This document shows, piece after piece, positions 1-7,551 of a DNA stretch of 64,000 nucleotides (position 1 is the stretch's first letter; each line of letters opens with the position of its first letter). The DNA is taken from positions 57,899 through 121,898 of the forward strand of contig JANQEJ010000057.1 of assembly GCA_028278425.1 (NCBI GenBank), written 5' to 3'. The notes under the pieces are model-generated. The model ran no database searches, was not told the origin of the DNA, and worked only from the letters and a program-made list of their open reading frames with translations. The DNA is from Planctomycetota bacterium (GTDB lineage: Bacteria; Planctomycetota; UBA1135; GCA-002686595). The position numbers and the translations under genes were made by a program.

Positions 1-1600
1 GGAGGTCGAGGCTTGCCTCCGCCAACTCCGTTGAGCTCACGTGAACCGTCGCCGTGTCGCTCTGAGCGAATTCCTCGTTGTAGGCATAGAGATGAAGGAG
101 CCCTTCCGGGACGGCCTCCAGCAGATAGCGTCCTCCCGGAGCGTCCTGGACGTCGAGCCATTGAAGATCGTAGGGCGAGTCGTCCCAGTAGATGAGCTGG
201 AAGCGTTCGACCGGCTCGTCTCCATGTCGCACGACGACCTCGACGTCGCCTGCACTGCGCAGGGAGAGGACGATCGGCTCGGGATCCTCCCGCGGCAGCG
301 GATACGGACCGAAGATCCAGGTCTCGTACCCCTCCGCCTTGGTGTCCAGATTGAATTCGCCTTCACGGGGCAGGCCGGCGACTTGGACAAGACCTTCGTC
401 GTCGGAATAGAACCACTCCGTTCGGTTGGGTTCCGACTCGAAGAGACCTTGTATGCCTGCTCCGCTGATCGGCTCACCGTCCGCGCTCTGCACGAGTGCG
501 AGAGCGGCGTGGCCCTCCTCGGCGCTGATCGTAACGAAGACTGACCCGCCCTCGTCTGGAACTGCAAAGCGCGCGAGCGGTGCCAAGAGCCCGCCGCCTA
601 CGAGTCTGCACCATGCTTCTCCGGCGGGTGGAGCCTGGAAGACGAACGGGCCGAACTTGCCGTCAGGGCGAACCGCCAGGCTGCCCAGAGTCCGGTCTCC
701 GTGGTCGGTGCGTGCTTCCACAAACACGGATGCACCGTCGGCGAAGGGAACGACTTCACCGGACAACGAAAAGCCGGACTCTAGAACAAGGTCCACCGAA
801 GGAACGGCGCTCCCGGAGTACGTGGAAGAGACCTGGTCACCGTGGATGGCGCGAATCGACGCCTCATCGAGCATGGCGGGAAGGACGCAACGACCGTCTT
901 GATCCGTCGTCGCTGTGCGGAAGAAGACACGCTGGCTGCGGACCTCCCATTCGTCGCGGTGTCGTTCATCGCTCCAGAGGACGAAGCCGCGTTGCTCGAC
1001 GCGTGCCCCGGGAATCGCGGTGTCCCAGGCGTCTCGGACTCTCACCCGGATAGAGTCCTGTTCCTCGAGTCGTATCGCCGGCTTCCCTAGCAAGTCTCCT
1101 TCGCTGAGCAGGAGAATACGAGCTGCTTCATTGCCGGAATGTGTTGCCCACAGTACAGAGGGGACAGGAGGCTCCTCGAGGGGCAACTGAATCGCGAATG
1201 CACCAGTGGAGTCGGTAAGTGTTTCGATCGTCGCACGAGCCAGCCTCTCCCATTGCTGGCTCCGCCATGAGTTGACCGCAAACTCGTCTCGTAAGGGAGT
1301 CCAGGTTACGGAGACGCCTTCGAGAGGTTGGTCATCTGCGGTCAGGACACGACCTGTCAGGTGCGTGGTTGCAGTCTCTGCTCGCCGCTGACCAAGCGCG
1401 TCGCGAGCGGGCACAGCAAGAGCATCGGGAGCAGCTTCATCCGGCTGCGCGTCTCTCGTGGATGCGGCGGCTTCCGATGTGGCTGCTCCTACAGGTGCAG
1501 CGAGTGAAGAGTCGGTGTCGACTCTCGGCCAGGAGAACCACGATGCTGTCGCCGCGGCAGCCAAAAGGGCTCCAACGATCGCAAGGCGACTCAGCCTCAT
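1..1600 (-). CDS. Membrane-anchored carboxypeptidase-regulatory-like protein, 3' end beyond the window
   Basis: The frame is open from an ATG at 1600 to the left edge, 533 complete codons with no stop, so the C-terminus is missing. The N-terminus is basic and then hydrophobic (MRLSRLAIVGALLAAAATAS), a signal peptide or anchor, followed by a Pro/Ala/Ser-rich linker to about residue 65. The rest is repeated beta-sandwich-like units of the carboxypeptidase-regulatory-like type. These show phrases such as TGRVLTADDQPLEGVSV, TATTDQDGRCVLPA and GLVQVAGLPREGEFNL. No catalytic motif is visible. It is the last gene of a four-gene operon, 17 bases after the stop of the poly-glycine peptide gene. It is probably an extracytoplasmic structural or binding protein. 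The specific role is unknown. Confidence 0.8.
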   Translation of the reverse strand, partial: MRLSRLAIVGALLAAAATASWFSWPRVDTDSSLAAPVGAATSEAAASTRDAQPDEAAPDALAVPARDALGQRRAETATTHLTGRVLTADDQPLEGVSVTWTPLRDEFAVNSWRSQQWERLARATIETLTDSTGAFAIQLPLEEPPVPSVLWATHSGNEAARILLLSEGDLLGKPAIRLEEQDSIRVRVRDAWDTAIPGARVEQRGFVLWSDERHRDEWEVRSQRVFFRTATTDQDGRCVLPAMLDEASIRAIHGDQVSSTYSGSAVPSVDLVLESGFSLSGEVVPFADGASVFVEARTDHGDRTLGSLAVRPDGKFGPFVFQAPPAGEAWCRLVGGGLLAPLARFAVPDEGGSVFVTISAEEGHAALALVQSADGEPISGAGIQGLFESEPNRTEWFYSDDEGLVQVAGLPREGEFNLDTKAEGYETWIFGPYPLPREDPEPIVLSLRSAGDVEVVVRHGDEPVERFQLIYWDDSPYDLQWLDVQDAPGGRYLLEAVPEGLLHLYAYNEEFAQSDTATVHVSSTELAEASLDL

Positions 1601-1617
1601 CTTCTTGAGACGCGTGC

Positions 1618-1821
1618 CTATCCGCCTCCACCGCCTCCGCCGCCGACGGTTCTCTTGGCGACCTTGCGATTTGGCGGTGTATCGGTACTTGAATCGCTTG
1701 GACTCGCGGAGCTGTCCCCATCAGAGGGAGGAGGTGATGCACCGACTGCCCAGAGCGACGTTGTCGCACCGAGCAAGAGCACGACAAGAAAAGACACAAC
1801 GAGGCGTCTAGAGCAGCGCAT
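1618..1821 (-). CDS. Small exported peptide with octaglycine C-terminus
   Basis: This is a 67-residue product. It opens with MRCSRRLVVSFLVVLLLGAT, a classic signal peptide with likely cleavage near AVGA (residues 25-28). A 25-residue Ser/Pro/Asp linker follows, then a basic NRKVAKRTV stretch, and the last eight residues are all glycine. It begins inside the end of the TPR-like gene (14-base overlap) and stops 17 bases before the next start, so it is translationally coupled on both sides. That spacing, and the signal peptide sitting exactly at the in-frame ATG, are the reasons for calling it real despite its size. The function is unknown. The tail could be an anchoring or interaction tag, which is inference only. 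Confidence 0.65.
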   Translation of the reverse strand: MRCSRRLVVSFLVVLLLGATTSLWAVGASPPPSDGDSSASPSDSSTDTPPNRKVAKRTVGGGGGGGG

Positions 1822-2746
1822 GCAAGCACTCCCGGGGAAAGGGGCCCACGTTGTCCGCAAGCTGGAGGGCCAGTTCGCGGCGTTTCGGGGGCAAGGTCCA
1901 TTGGCTTCCGTCACTAATCGTCCGGACGCGGTTCGCGGCATCCTCGAGGCGCCGTTTGGGTAGCTGATCGAGATCGGCGATAACGCTCGCTGCCTCGTGC
2001 ACATCCTTGCCGTCGCCGAGCTGGAGATCTAGGTAGACGACATTCAGGAGATACTCGACTGAAATGCTGGGGTCGAGATCGCCCGCAAGCGCGATGCTTG
2101 CCGCTTCTTTGTATGCCGCGAGCGCCTCCGCGGGTCTACGTAGATCGGTTAGCGCCATACCGACGGTACCGAGTGCAGAGGCGCGGATTCGCGGTGAATG
2201 TGGCTCAGCGGCGACTTCTCGCCCCAACCTAACGGCGGAGTTGAACTGCCCCAGTGCACAGGTCTCAAACACCAAGTACGCGCGGGCGTTTGGCGCATCT
2301 TCGAGCTCGAGGGAGGCCCAGAGCAACCTCATACGAGAGGGCATTGTGGGCTCGCCTCTCGGCCGAATGAAGCGTTCCAGCACCAGCACCTCCGGCCTAT
2401 TCTGTAGTGCCTCCGGCAGGGCGGCGAGCCGATCTCGCGCGATCCCTTCGAGCTGTTGCCGCGACTTCGTCATCACTCGTCGGTTACGCGCCGATGCCGG
2501 GTGCGCGAAGAACTCCGACAAGAAGGCTTCCCTCAACAGCCACGCCATCTCATGCCGGTGAACCTCCAGAAGCTTCTCCTCCGCCGGCAACAACCCCGTC
2601 CGCGAAGCCGCCACCTGCAAGCTCCCATCCCTCAACCCACAAAGCAACTTCCGCGGCTCCGTCAGGAACAACGACGCCCTCGGATCCTTCGACAGATCCG
2701 CGATGACTTGCTCGAGGTCGGGATCGATGGGCGCAAGGTCAGCCAT
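1808..2746 (-). CDS. TPR-like helical protein coupled to the sigma-like factor
   Basis: The 312-residue protein starts at ATG 2746, preceded by GGAAGGAGGT. An upstream in-frame start at 2785 lacks a ribosome site. The first 70 residues are a helical region with conserved-looking phrases (LSKDPRASLFLTEPRKLLCGL). From about residue 140 the chain is made of TPR-like helix pairs rich in Ala, Leu and Arg (ALGTVGMALTDLRRPAEAL, AYKEAASIAL). No signal peptide or membrane segment is seen, so it is probably cytoplasmic. It overlaps the sigma-like gene by 8 bases and the small peptide gene by 14, so all are co-translated. By position it could be a regulator or partner of the sigma-like protein (inference). 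An enzymatic role is not indicated. Confidence 0.8.
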   Translation of the reverse strand: MADLAPIDPDLEQVIADLSKDPRASLFLTEPRKLLCGLRDGSLQVAASRTGLLPAEEKLLEVHRHEMAWLLREAFLSEFFAHPASARNRRVMTKSRQQLEGIARDRLAALPEALQNRPEVLVLERFIRPRGEPTMPSRMRLLWASLELEDAPNARAYLVFETCALGQFNSAVRLGREVAAEPHSPRIRASALGTVGMALTDLRRPAEALAAYKEAASIALAGDLDPSISVEYLLNVVYLDLQLGDGKDVHEAASVIADLDQLPKRRLEDAANRVRTISDGSQWTLPPKRRELALQLADNVGPFPRECLHALL

Positions 2747-3365
2747 CCGGACCTCCTTCCTCGTTCCTCCGCTCTTCCATCGCAAGGAGGACCGCCTGCG
2801 AGGCTAGCCGAAGAGCCTCCCGCGCCTTGTCCGGCGGCCCATAGCCCTCGGCGACGTAACGGTTGAGCGTCTTGCCCGCGATCGCCACGGCGTAGAAGAC
2901 GCGACGTTGATCGATCGGCAGGTTGTTCACGGTAAGACACACGAGCCGCGTGAGCTCCAATTCGATTCCGGAAAGCTCGGAGAACAAGCGATAGTATTCC
3001 ACCTCGGGCGATTCCGAGACGGGGAGCCGGCGGGATTCCTCCTGGTACTGGCTGATGCCGAGGTCCTTCGCCGACTTGATGATGCACCGGTCGAGCCATT
3101 CGCCGAGCGAGGGGGATCCCTCGTAGAACATCGACTCGAAGGCGACGCGCGCGAGGCAATGCTCGACGAAGGTCTTCGGGTTCAGGAGCAGCGCTTCGCG
3201 GGCCAGCGCGCCGAGCGCGCGCGGCAGGATGTCGAGCGGGTCGCCGTCGTGCAGGCGCCGCAGGATCTCGGGGGGAGAGCCGCCGCGGAGAATGTCGGAG
3301 CCGGGGAAGCGAACCTCATCGGAGGCCTTTCCCGTTTCGCCGGTTCCCTCTCTCCTTTCCTCCAA
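2739..3365 (-). CDS. Sigma-factor-like regulatory protein
   Basis: The product has 208 residues. The start is TTG at 3365 with GAGGAG seven bases upstream. No ATG or GTG occurs in the first 40 codons. Residues about 65-110 (LARVAFESMFYEGSPSLGEW) resemble a sigma region 2 helix bundle. Residues about 150-195 (VNNLPIDQRRVFYAVAIAGK then a regular helix) resemble region 4, with the LP..QR..F...I.G.SL pattern, but the canonical -10 recognition motif is not recognisable. I therefore call it sigma-like rather than a proven ECF sigma. It is the first gene of the operon that continues with the TPR-like protein, the poly-glycine peptide and the carboxypeptidase-regulatory-like protein. A role in controlling that operon is plausible but inferred. 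Confidence 0.7.
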   Translation of the reverse strand: MEERREGTGETGKASDEVRFPGSDILRGGSPPEILRRLHDGDPLDILPRALGALAREALLLNPKTFVEHCLARVAFESMFYEGSPSLGEWLDRCIIKSAKDLGISQYQEESRRLPVSESPEVEYYRLFSELSGIELELTRLVCLTVNNLPIDQRRVFYAVAIAGKTLNRYVAEGYGPPDKAREALRLASQAVLLAMEERRNEEGGPDG

Positions 3366-3667
3366 GCTCTACTCCTCGTTGGGGATCACGGAGGATGCAG
3401 CCGCAAGGTAACGATGCGAGTCTAGGGCATCCCCTCCGCACCGGCAACGGCTCCTGAGACTCTCTCGACCGCGAATGGAGAACCGCTGACGCAGCTCGTT
3501 CCGTGCGACGAGCACAACACAACCTCGGACCATGGCCAGCCCGATCAGCTCAATAGGAACGCGGCTCAACGGGATGCACGCACGAGAAGGGCGAACGGTC
3601 GGAATCCTCGGCGATTCCTGCCGCCGTCGTCTGACCGAGCTCACCTAATCGGTTGAGCCGTAGACGG
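3366..3667. other. Intergenic stretch, no gene recognised
   Basis: About 300 bases between the operon start and the first DUF2959 relic. Short open frames on the minus strand here have shadow-like, Arg/Ser-rich composition and I do not accept them. The promoter of the four-gene operon should lie here, but I see no convincing -35/-10 pair. Confidence 0.5.
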
Positions 3668-3958
3668 TTAGCGACTTGTCTCAGGGGCGGCTATTCCCGC
3701 CGAAAGCCGCCCCTGCCGGGAAGCCTGGAAGGCCATTGTCACCGCCGCTGCCGCGCCCATCTCCGCGCTGAGCGTCTCGATCACGTCCGTCACCGCCGCG
3801 TTCTCCGGCTCTCGATCGCTCGCGGGTTCAGAGTTGTGGTTGAAGAACAGGACGTAGTCGCGAAGCGTGAGGAGCGCGGTGGCCGTCCCCAGATCCGTCG
3901 CGTGAACTTGCTCTCGCAAGCTGGCGAAGCGCGTCGGGGCCTGCCGTGCGAGTCGCAC
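3668..3958 (-). pseudogene. Relic A: 3' end of a DUF2959-family gene
   Basis: The minus-strand translation is closely similar to the C-terminal 85 residues of the intact DUF2959 protein at 9367-10032. It shares TLRDYVLFFNHN, followed by an AV..VI.TL.AE block and an AF..S.QGR ending. The N-terminal two thirds, signal peptide and lipobox are absent. The reading frame is short and shifted around the NHN...P segment. The similarity stops near 3930, just before a run of 15 cytosines. It is one of three such 3' fragments in the island, all on the minus strand like the intact gene. Confidence 0.75.
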
Positions 3959-3959
3959 T

Positions 3960-3974
3960 CCCCCCCCCCCCCCC
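3960..3974. repeat. 15-base cytosine homopolymer
   Basis: An uninterrupted run of 15 C on the plus strand lies at the point where similarity to the DUF2959 gene ends. It is flanked by a 7-base inverted repeat (GAGTCGC at 3950-3956 and GCGACTC at 3989-3995). It could be a slippage-prone tract or a sequencing/assembly artefact. Confidence 0.7.
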
Positions 3975-4025
3975 GGAACGCACTACGGGCGACTCAGTTG
4001 TTCGGCAAGCCCGAGTCCGGCGCCC

Positions 4026-4688
4026 TCATTCGTAGATTCGCCTCTGTCCTTCCGGGCCAAAGATAACCGCGAGCGTCCTGCGCCATCCGTCGATCAGTTC
4101 TGGCTTCCTGGATGCTAGCGATTTCTTGAGTCTTTCATTTCTCGCTGCGTCCGCGCGGTGCTCGGCCTGACCTTGGGTCACGAGCCACCATTGCTCGTTC
4201 CATTCCGTCATCGCATGGCGGAACTCCCGATACGCGACGAGGAACTCATCCAATTGACCCTTCAGAGGGATCTCTCCCAACGGTTCGATGACGTACGAGA
4301 TGATGGTCTCTTGGTCGTCGGGCTCGTACTGCCGGCCGAAGCCCTCTTTGAACATCAGCGCCAGGCCTTCACCGAGCTGGGACCGGTAGAAGTAACAATC
4401 GCGCTTGAGCTCATCGACTCGTTCCTCAAGGGCGAATACCTCTTCGTAGAGCGCGTTGATGGTTCCTTGTTTGCTCTCACATTCGCTGCAGGGTCCTTTG
4501 CTTTCCGCGGTCGGAACTGAAACCCTCCTCGACGGCGCCAACTGGAGTTCGATGCGGCTGGCCTTCGGAGTACCTGGGTCCGATGTGACAACCTGTTGTT
4601 GTCGAACAGCGGAGGAGCCTGGTTTCAAGGCAACGAATCCCAGGGCCAGAAGGGCGAGCCCTGCCAAGCTCAGCAAGATCGGCTTCAT
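4026..4688 (-). CDS. Exported CxxC coiled-coil protein (paralogue of 5757-6344)
   Basis: This 220-residue protein has an N-terminal hydrophobic segment (residues 4-20), a signal peptide or single anchor. A variable linker leads to a CSEC motif (C67, C70). Then comes a coiled-coil-like stretch (INALYEEVFALEERVDEL) and a conserved C-terminal half ending IFGPEGQRRIYE. It is unmistakably related to the 195-residue protein at 5757-6344, sharing MKPI.LSLAGL, the CxxC, the coiled coil, EPLGEIPL and the same last 8-12 residues. The family is not recognised. Upstream on the same strand lies the decayed end of a gene related to 5121-5693, so this gene is the surviving member of a second copy of the pair. 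A redox or metal role for CxxC is possible but unproven. Confidence 0.8.
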   Translation of the reverse strand: MKPILLSLAGLALLALGFVALKPGSSAVRQQQVVTSDPGTPKASRIELQLAPSRRVSVPTAESKGPCSECESKQGTINALYEEVFALEERVDELKRDCYFYRSQLGEGLALMFKEGFGRQYEPDDQETIISYVIEPLGEIPLKGQLDEFLVAYREFRHAMTEWNEQWWLVTQGQAEHRADAARNERLKKSLASRKPELIDGWRRTLAVIFGPEGQRRIYE

Positions 4689-4730
4689 TATGTTCTATTC
4701 CAACTCAGCGACGGGACGCCCCGCCGAATG

Positions 4731-4800
4731 TCAGGCGCTAATGGTCCAGTTTCCAGTCGTGTTGACCAGGTTGTACCGCGCAGCAAGAGCCGCCCTATCG
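4731..4800 (-). pseudogene. Relic of the 3' end of a secreted protein gene (like 5121-5693)
   Basis: On the minus strand the last codons before a TGA at 4731 read VNTTGNWTIS, matching the VINTTGTWTI ending of the intact gene at 5121-5693. The DNA (cgactggaaactggaccat versus cgaccggaacctggaccat) is also similar. Upstream of about 4800 the similarity is lost. The relic precedes its CxxC partner gene by about 40 bases, the same order as in the intact pair. Confidence 0.6.
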
Positions 4801-5120
4801 GGCAACTCGGTCGTTTGGCAAAGCTGAGGCCGCCGGCTTAGCCCCGTCCCTGAAGTTGCGGAATCGCCGCATCTTAAGACTTCCCCAGTGCGCCGAACGG
4901 GATGAAACAGAGCCAAGAATCCCGACAGCCGGATCAGATTGCGCGTGCCTTGTCCCAGAAACTCGTGCTCGCCCAACAGCCGATCGGGCCGTTGCGAGTG
5001 GGGAATCTGTTGGGGACAGAGCGGCGTGTGACCGCCCTGCCCATCGCTTGATCCGCAGATCCCAGCCAACCCCAGGGGGGACGCTGGGTATGCAGAACTT
5101 CAGCACCAAAGATCATAACG
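4801..5120. other. Gap between divergent copies of the gene pair
   Basis: About 320 bases with no accepted gene. It separates the truncated minus-strand copy from the intact plus-strand copy and should contain the promoter for 5121-6344. Open frames here have no coding-like composition. Confidence 0.4.
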
Positions 5121-5693
5121 ATGCATGCACTCAAGCACCTGATCGCCATCCTGCTCGGGATGGTGGCGCTCTCGTTCATCTCGATGGCGGGGCAATCCTC
5201 CGACACCGGCGGAGTGGAAACAGCCCACAACTGGACCGAAGATGAGATCGGGGATGAATCCTCGGGCACGTCCGGTGGCGGCTCAGCACTCACCAAGTCC
5301 AACGACAAGGGCAAGCTCAAGTGGAAGTCCTGCTCCGGCAAGAAGACAGGGAGGCACCAGCACGACCCCCACGAGACCATCACCTTCTCGGGCGGTGCGA
5401 GCGGCTCGGCCCACGGCACAGGTTCGAAAACTACGGTCAGCGTCTCCGGCGGCGGCGAGGTTGAGGTCGGGAAACCCGATGGATCAGGCTCCGGCGACGC
5501 CGATGGCTCTACCGTTTGCATCGACGGCAACAAGTCTAAGATCAACGTGAACGGAGAGGGGGTTACCATCAACTTCAATGACAAGCCCCACGACAATACC
5601 GTGAATGCCAAAGGCTCCGGCACGATCAATCTGAACGGCGCTCCTGGCGACAACGTGATAAACACGACCGGAACCTGGACCATCCATCCCTAA
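5121..5693 (+). CDS. Secreted Gly/Ser-rich protein with beta-repeat C-terminus
   Basis: The product has 190 residues. The N-terminus (HLIAILLGMVALSFISMAG) is a signal peptide with likely cleavage after residue 24. Residues 28-70 are acidic and Gly/Ser/Thr-rich, followed by a basic His-containing segment with C71. From about residue 85 the sequence alternates short beta-prone strands with Gly/Asn turns (TVSVSGGGEVEVG, INVNGEGVTINFN, VNAKGSGTINLNG, INTTGTWTIHP). This suggests a small beta-solenoid. A second cysteine is at C133. No family is recognised. It is followed after 63 bases, including a strong hairpin, by the CxxC coiled-coil gene, and the pair occurs twice in inverted orientation. It is likely an exported structural or effector protein (inference). 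Confidence 0.75.
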   Translation: MHALKHLIAILLGMVALSFISMAGQSSDTGGVETAHNWTEDEIGDESSGTSGGGSALTKSNDKGKLKWKSCSGKKTGRHQHDPHETITFSGGASGSAHGTGSKTTVSVSGGGEVEVGKPDGSGSGDADGSTVCIDGNKSKINVNGEGVTINFNDKPHDNTVNAKGSGTINLNGAPGDNVINTTGTWTIHP

Positions 5694-5701
5694 CGCCTCA
5701 C

Positions 5702-5731
5702 GCGGCGCCCTGCGGACCCGCAGGGCGCCGC
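5702..5731 (+). terminator. Perfect 13-bp hairpin between paired genes
   Basis: GCGGCGCCCTGCG (5702-5714) and its exact complement (5719-5731) enclose a 4-base loop. No T-tract follows. It sits 9 bases after the stop of the secreted-protein gene and 26 bases before the next start. It may act as an attenuator or an mRNA-stabilising element setting unequal expression of the two genes. Confidence 0.6.
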
Positions 5732-5756
5732 CCCACGCAAGACTGACGATAGAGCA

Positions 5757-6344
5757 ATGAAGCCAATTGCACTGAGCCTGGCTGGACTCGTCCTTCTGGC
5801 CCTCGGGTTTATCGTGGTGGAGCGGGGCCCTTCGTCTGGCCAACAGGCAAGCGTCGTCCCGTCGGAGACACGAGAGACTCAGACAGGTCAACTCGTATCG
5901 GAAGCGATCGGGCCTGAACTGACCGAACCGATTCGGCTCCCCGTCTCGACCGCAGGAGATCTGCAACCCTGTAGCGCGTGTGATAGCAAACAGGCCACAA
6001 TCAACGCGCTCTACGCGGACATCGAGGCTCTTGAGCGACGGATTGATGTCCTGCAGCGCGATCGCGTCTTCTACCAGTCCGTGGTTGGCGAGAGCTTGGC
6101 CGTCGAGTTTCGGGAAGGCATCGGCCGGCAATTCGATCCCGAGGATCAGGATCTCATCATCTCCTACCTCATCGGGCCACTGGGGGAGATCCCGTTGGAT
6201 TGGCAACTAGCCGAGTTCCTTGTTGCGTGGCGGGAAAAGCAAGACGAACTGCAACGAGGGGTGAGAGGCGAAGCCCTAGCCAATTGGGAGGAGACCCTAG
6301 CCCGGATCTTCGGGCCGGAGGCACAGCGGCGCATCTACGAGTAG
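5757..6344 (+). CDS. Exported CxxC coiled-coil protein (paralogue of 4026-4688)
   Basis: This 195-residue protein has a hydrophobic N-terminus (residues 4-21), then a Pro/Thr/Glu linker and a CSAC motif (C72, C75). A heptad-like segment (INALYADIEALERRIDVL) follows, and a C-terminal half with YLIGPLGEIPLDW and the ending IFGPEAQRRIYE. It lacks the roughly 25-residue insertion (around residues 165-190) of its paralogue. It is the second gene of a two-gene unit with the secreted beta-repeat protein. The DNA is lower in GC than the flanking core genes. The function is unknown. Pairing of an exported effector with a membrane-tethered partner is one reading, not demonstrated. Confidence 0.8.
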   Translation: MKPIALSLAGLVLLALGFIVVERGPSSGQQASVVPSETRETQTGQLVSEAIGPELTEPIRLPVSTAGDLQPCSACDSKQATINALYADIEALERRIDVLQRDRVFYQSVVGESLAVEFREGIGRQFDPEDQDLIISYLIGPLGEIPLDWQLAEFLVAWREKQDELQRGVRGEALANWEETLARIFGPEAQRRIYE

Positions 6345-6353
6345 GGAGGCCCG

Positions 6354-6569
6354 CTAGGCAAGGCGGTCGCGGATCTTGGCGGCAAATTGCCCCTCGCACT
6401 TCTTCGAACAGGCAGCCGTCACGGTCCATGCAGTTACGTCATACCGTTGGATCGCTAGGCGCCGCTCCGCCGCGTCCGGAACACTCCGCGGCAAGATGAC
6501 GGCGACGCGCGGACATGCCGCCCGATTCCATGTTCCGGTGGCTGCGGGGTCGATCGTGCAGCGACCGCT
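6354..6569 (-). pseudogene. 3' stump of an unidentified gene
   Basis: The minus strand is open for 71 codons after an in-frame TAG at 6570, with coding-like composition. It reads CTIDPAATGTW near the left, then VAVILPRSVPDAAERRLAIQ, and ends CEGQFAAKIRDRLA. There is no ATG, GTG or TTG near its beginning and no ribosome site. It is best read as the C-terminal stump of a larger, perhaps cysteine-containing exported protein. It abuts DUF2959 relic B. I do not recognise the family. Confidence 0.45.
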
Positions 6570-6599
6570 CTAGTCGGATGGCGTCCGGCCGGAACGAGG

Positions 6600-6720
6600 C
6601 TACTCCGCCGAAGGCCGCCCTTGCAGCGAAGCCAGGAACGCCTCTGTCACCTCTGCCGCTGCGTCCACCTCCGCATGCGCTCCTCGCAGGCGCGGATCTG
6701 CGGGCTCGAGAACTAGTTCG
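6600..6720 (-). pseudogene. Relic B: internally deleted 3' end of a DUF2959-family gene
   Basis: The minus strand encodes an ending VTEAFLASLQGRPSAE, close to the intact protein's VTEAFLGSLQGRAPVE. At about 6672 the similarity jumps to the region encoding QIRARSEERMR, about 195 bases away in the intact gene. An internal deletion between short CCTCCGC/CCTCGCGC sequences would explain this. The 3' flank resembles relics A and C more than the intact copy, pointing to a lost paralogue as the source. Confidence 0.75.
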
Positions 6721-6786
6721 CCGCTGTTGTGCCCAGGATCGACCTAAACGAGTGGTTTATAGACGATTAGGCTGTCGTCCCCGACT

Positions 6787-7044
6787 TTGGCAGGCGTGGC
6801 TGCTTCTGACGACGTTGGCGACGAGTTCATCGCGGCCCTGGGGATCGCCGTTCGCGAGCAGCGCGAGCGCCTTGGATGGTCGCAGGAAGAACTAGGCTTC
6901 CAGGCAGAGATACACCCCGTCTACGTCTCGGGGATCGAGCGGGGGGTGCGAAACCCGAGCGTCAGAGTGATCTGGCAGGTGGCGAAAGCGCTGGAGACAG
7001 ATGTAAGTAGGCTTCTTCAGCGGGCTGAGAGGCTTCTTGAGTAG
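6787..7044 (+). CDS. XRE-family transcriptional regulator
   Basis: The 85-residue protein is almost entirely one helix-turn-helix domain (about residues 20-80). It has the family signature VREQRERLGWSQEELGFQAE, then a recognition helix and the GIERGVRNPS turn. The listed start is TTG. A GTG three codons later is equally possible. It stands alone between relics B and C, upstream of the P-loop ATPase but separated from it by about 500 bases of decayed sequence. Such small regulators often control mobile or defence cassettes. Its target here cannot be deduced. Confidence 0.85.
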   Translation: MAGVAASDDVGDEFIAALGIAVREQRERLGWSQEELGFQAEIHPVYVSGIERGVRNPSVRVIWQVAKALETDVSRLLQRAERLLE

Positions 7045-7051
7045 AGCCCTC

Positions 7052-7369
7052 TCACTCCGCCGAAGGCCGTCCTTGCCGCGAGGCTAGGTGCATTTCGATC
7101 ACCACCCCCGCCGCTTCCACCTCCGCGTTGAGCGTCTCGATCACCTCCGCAACGCCGGCGTCCTCGTCCAGCCGGCTCTCGATCGCCTACGGCTCGAAGT
7201 TGTAGTTGACGACAAGACCTAGACGCGAAGCGTGACGAGCGCAACGGCCGTAGTGGTTCGTCTCGCGGAACAGCCCGAGCGGGCGGGCGAAGTTCACCTG
7301 CACTTCGCGCTTGCGCTCCTCGGTGCGGGCACGGATCTTTGCCCTCGAGAGCTGATCAAGATCGCGCTG
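7052..7369 (-). pseudogene. Relic C: degenerate 3' half of a DUF2959-family gene
   Basis: About 320 bases align with the 3' half of the intact gene at 9367-10032. Frameshifts and stops break the frame (for example a stop in the region matching LFFNHN). The end of the frame still reads LASRQGRPSAE. It is the longest and most mutated of the three fragments. It lies immediately after the XRE gene and before the ATPase gene. Confidence 0.75.
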
Positions 7370-7551
7370 AGCTCTCTCGACTACCCTTGTCCCTTTCGCT
7401 ACAACGTGGACCTACGAGATCGCGCGACAGGATGGCAGTTTCAAATCGGCTCGGCCGGTTCTGCTTGGGGAACGCCTAGGTGATCCCGGCGAGCGTAGAT
7501 TCGATTATCCTGAGGTAGCTCAACCCCATCCAGAAGCCGTAGAACGACGAG
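7370..7551. other. Spacer upstream of the ATPase gene, possible membrane-protein stump
   Basis: There is no complete gene. On the minus strand a short hydrophobic end (SFYGFWMGLSYLRIIESTLAGIT, then a stop at 7476) overlaps the first codons of the ATPase gene. It could be the tail of a disrupted membrane-protein gene. The support is weak. Confidence 0.25.

Noticed and set aside
3369..3644. 91-codon minus-strand frame upstream of the sigma-like gene
   Set aside because: Arg/Ser-rich and no ribosome site or domain. I treat the region as noncoding.
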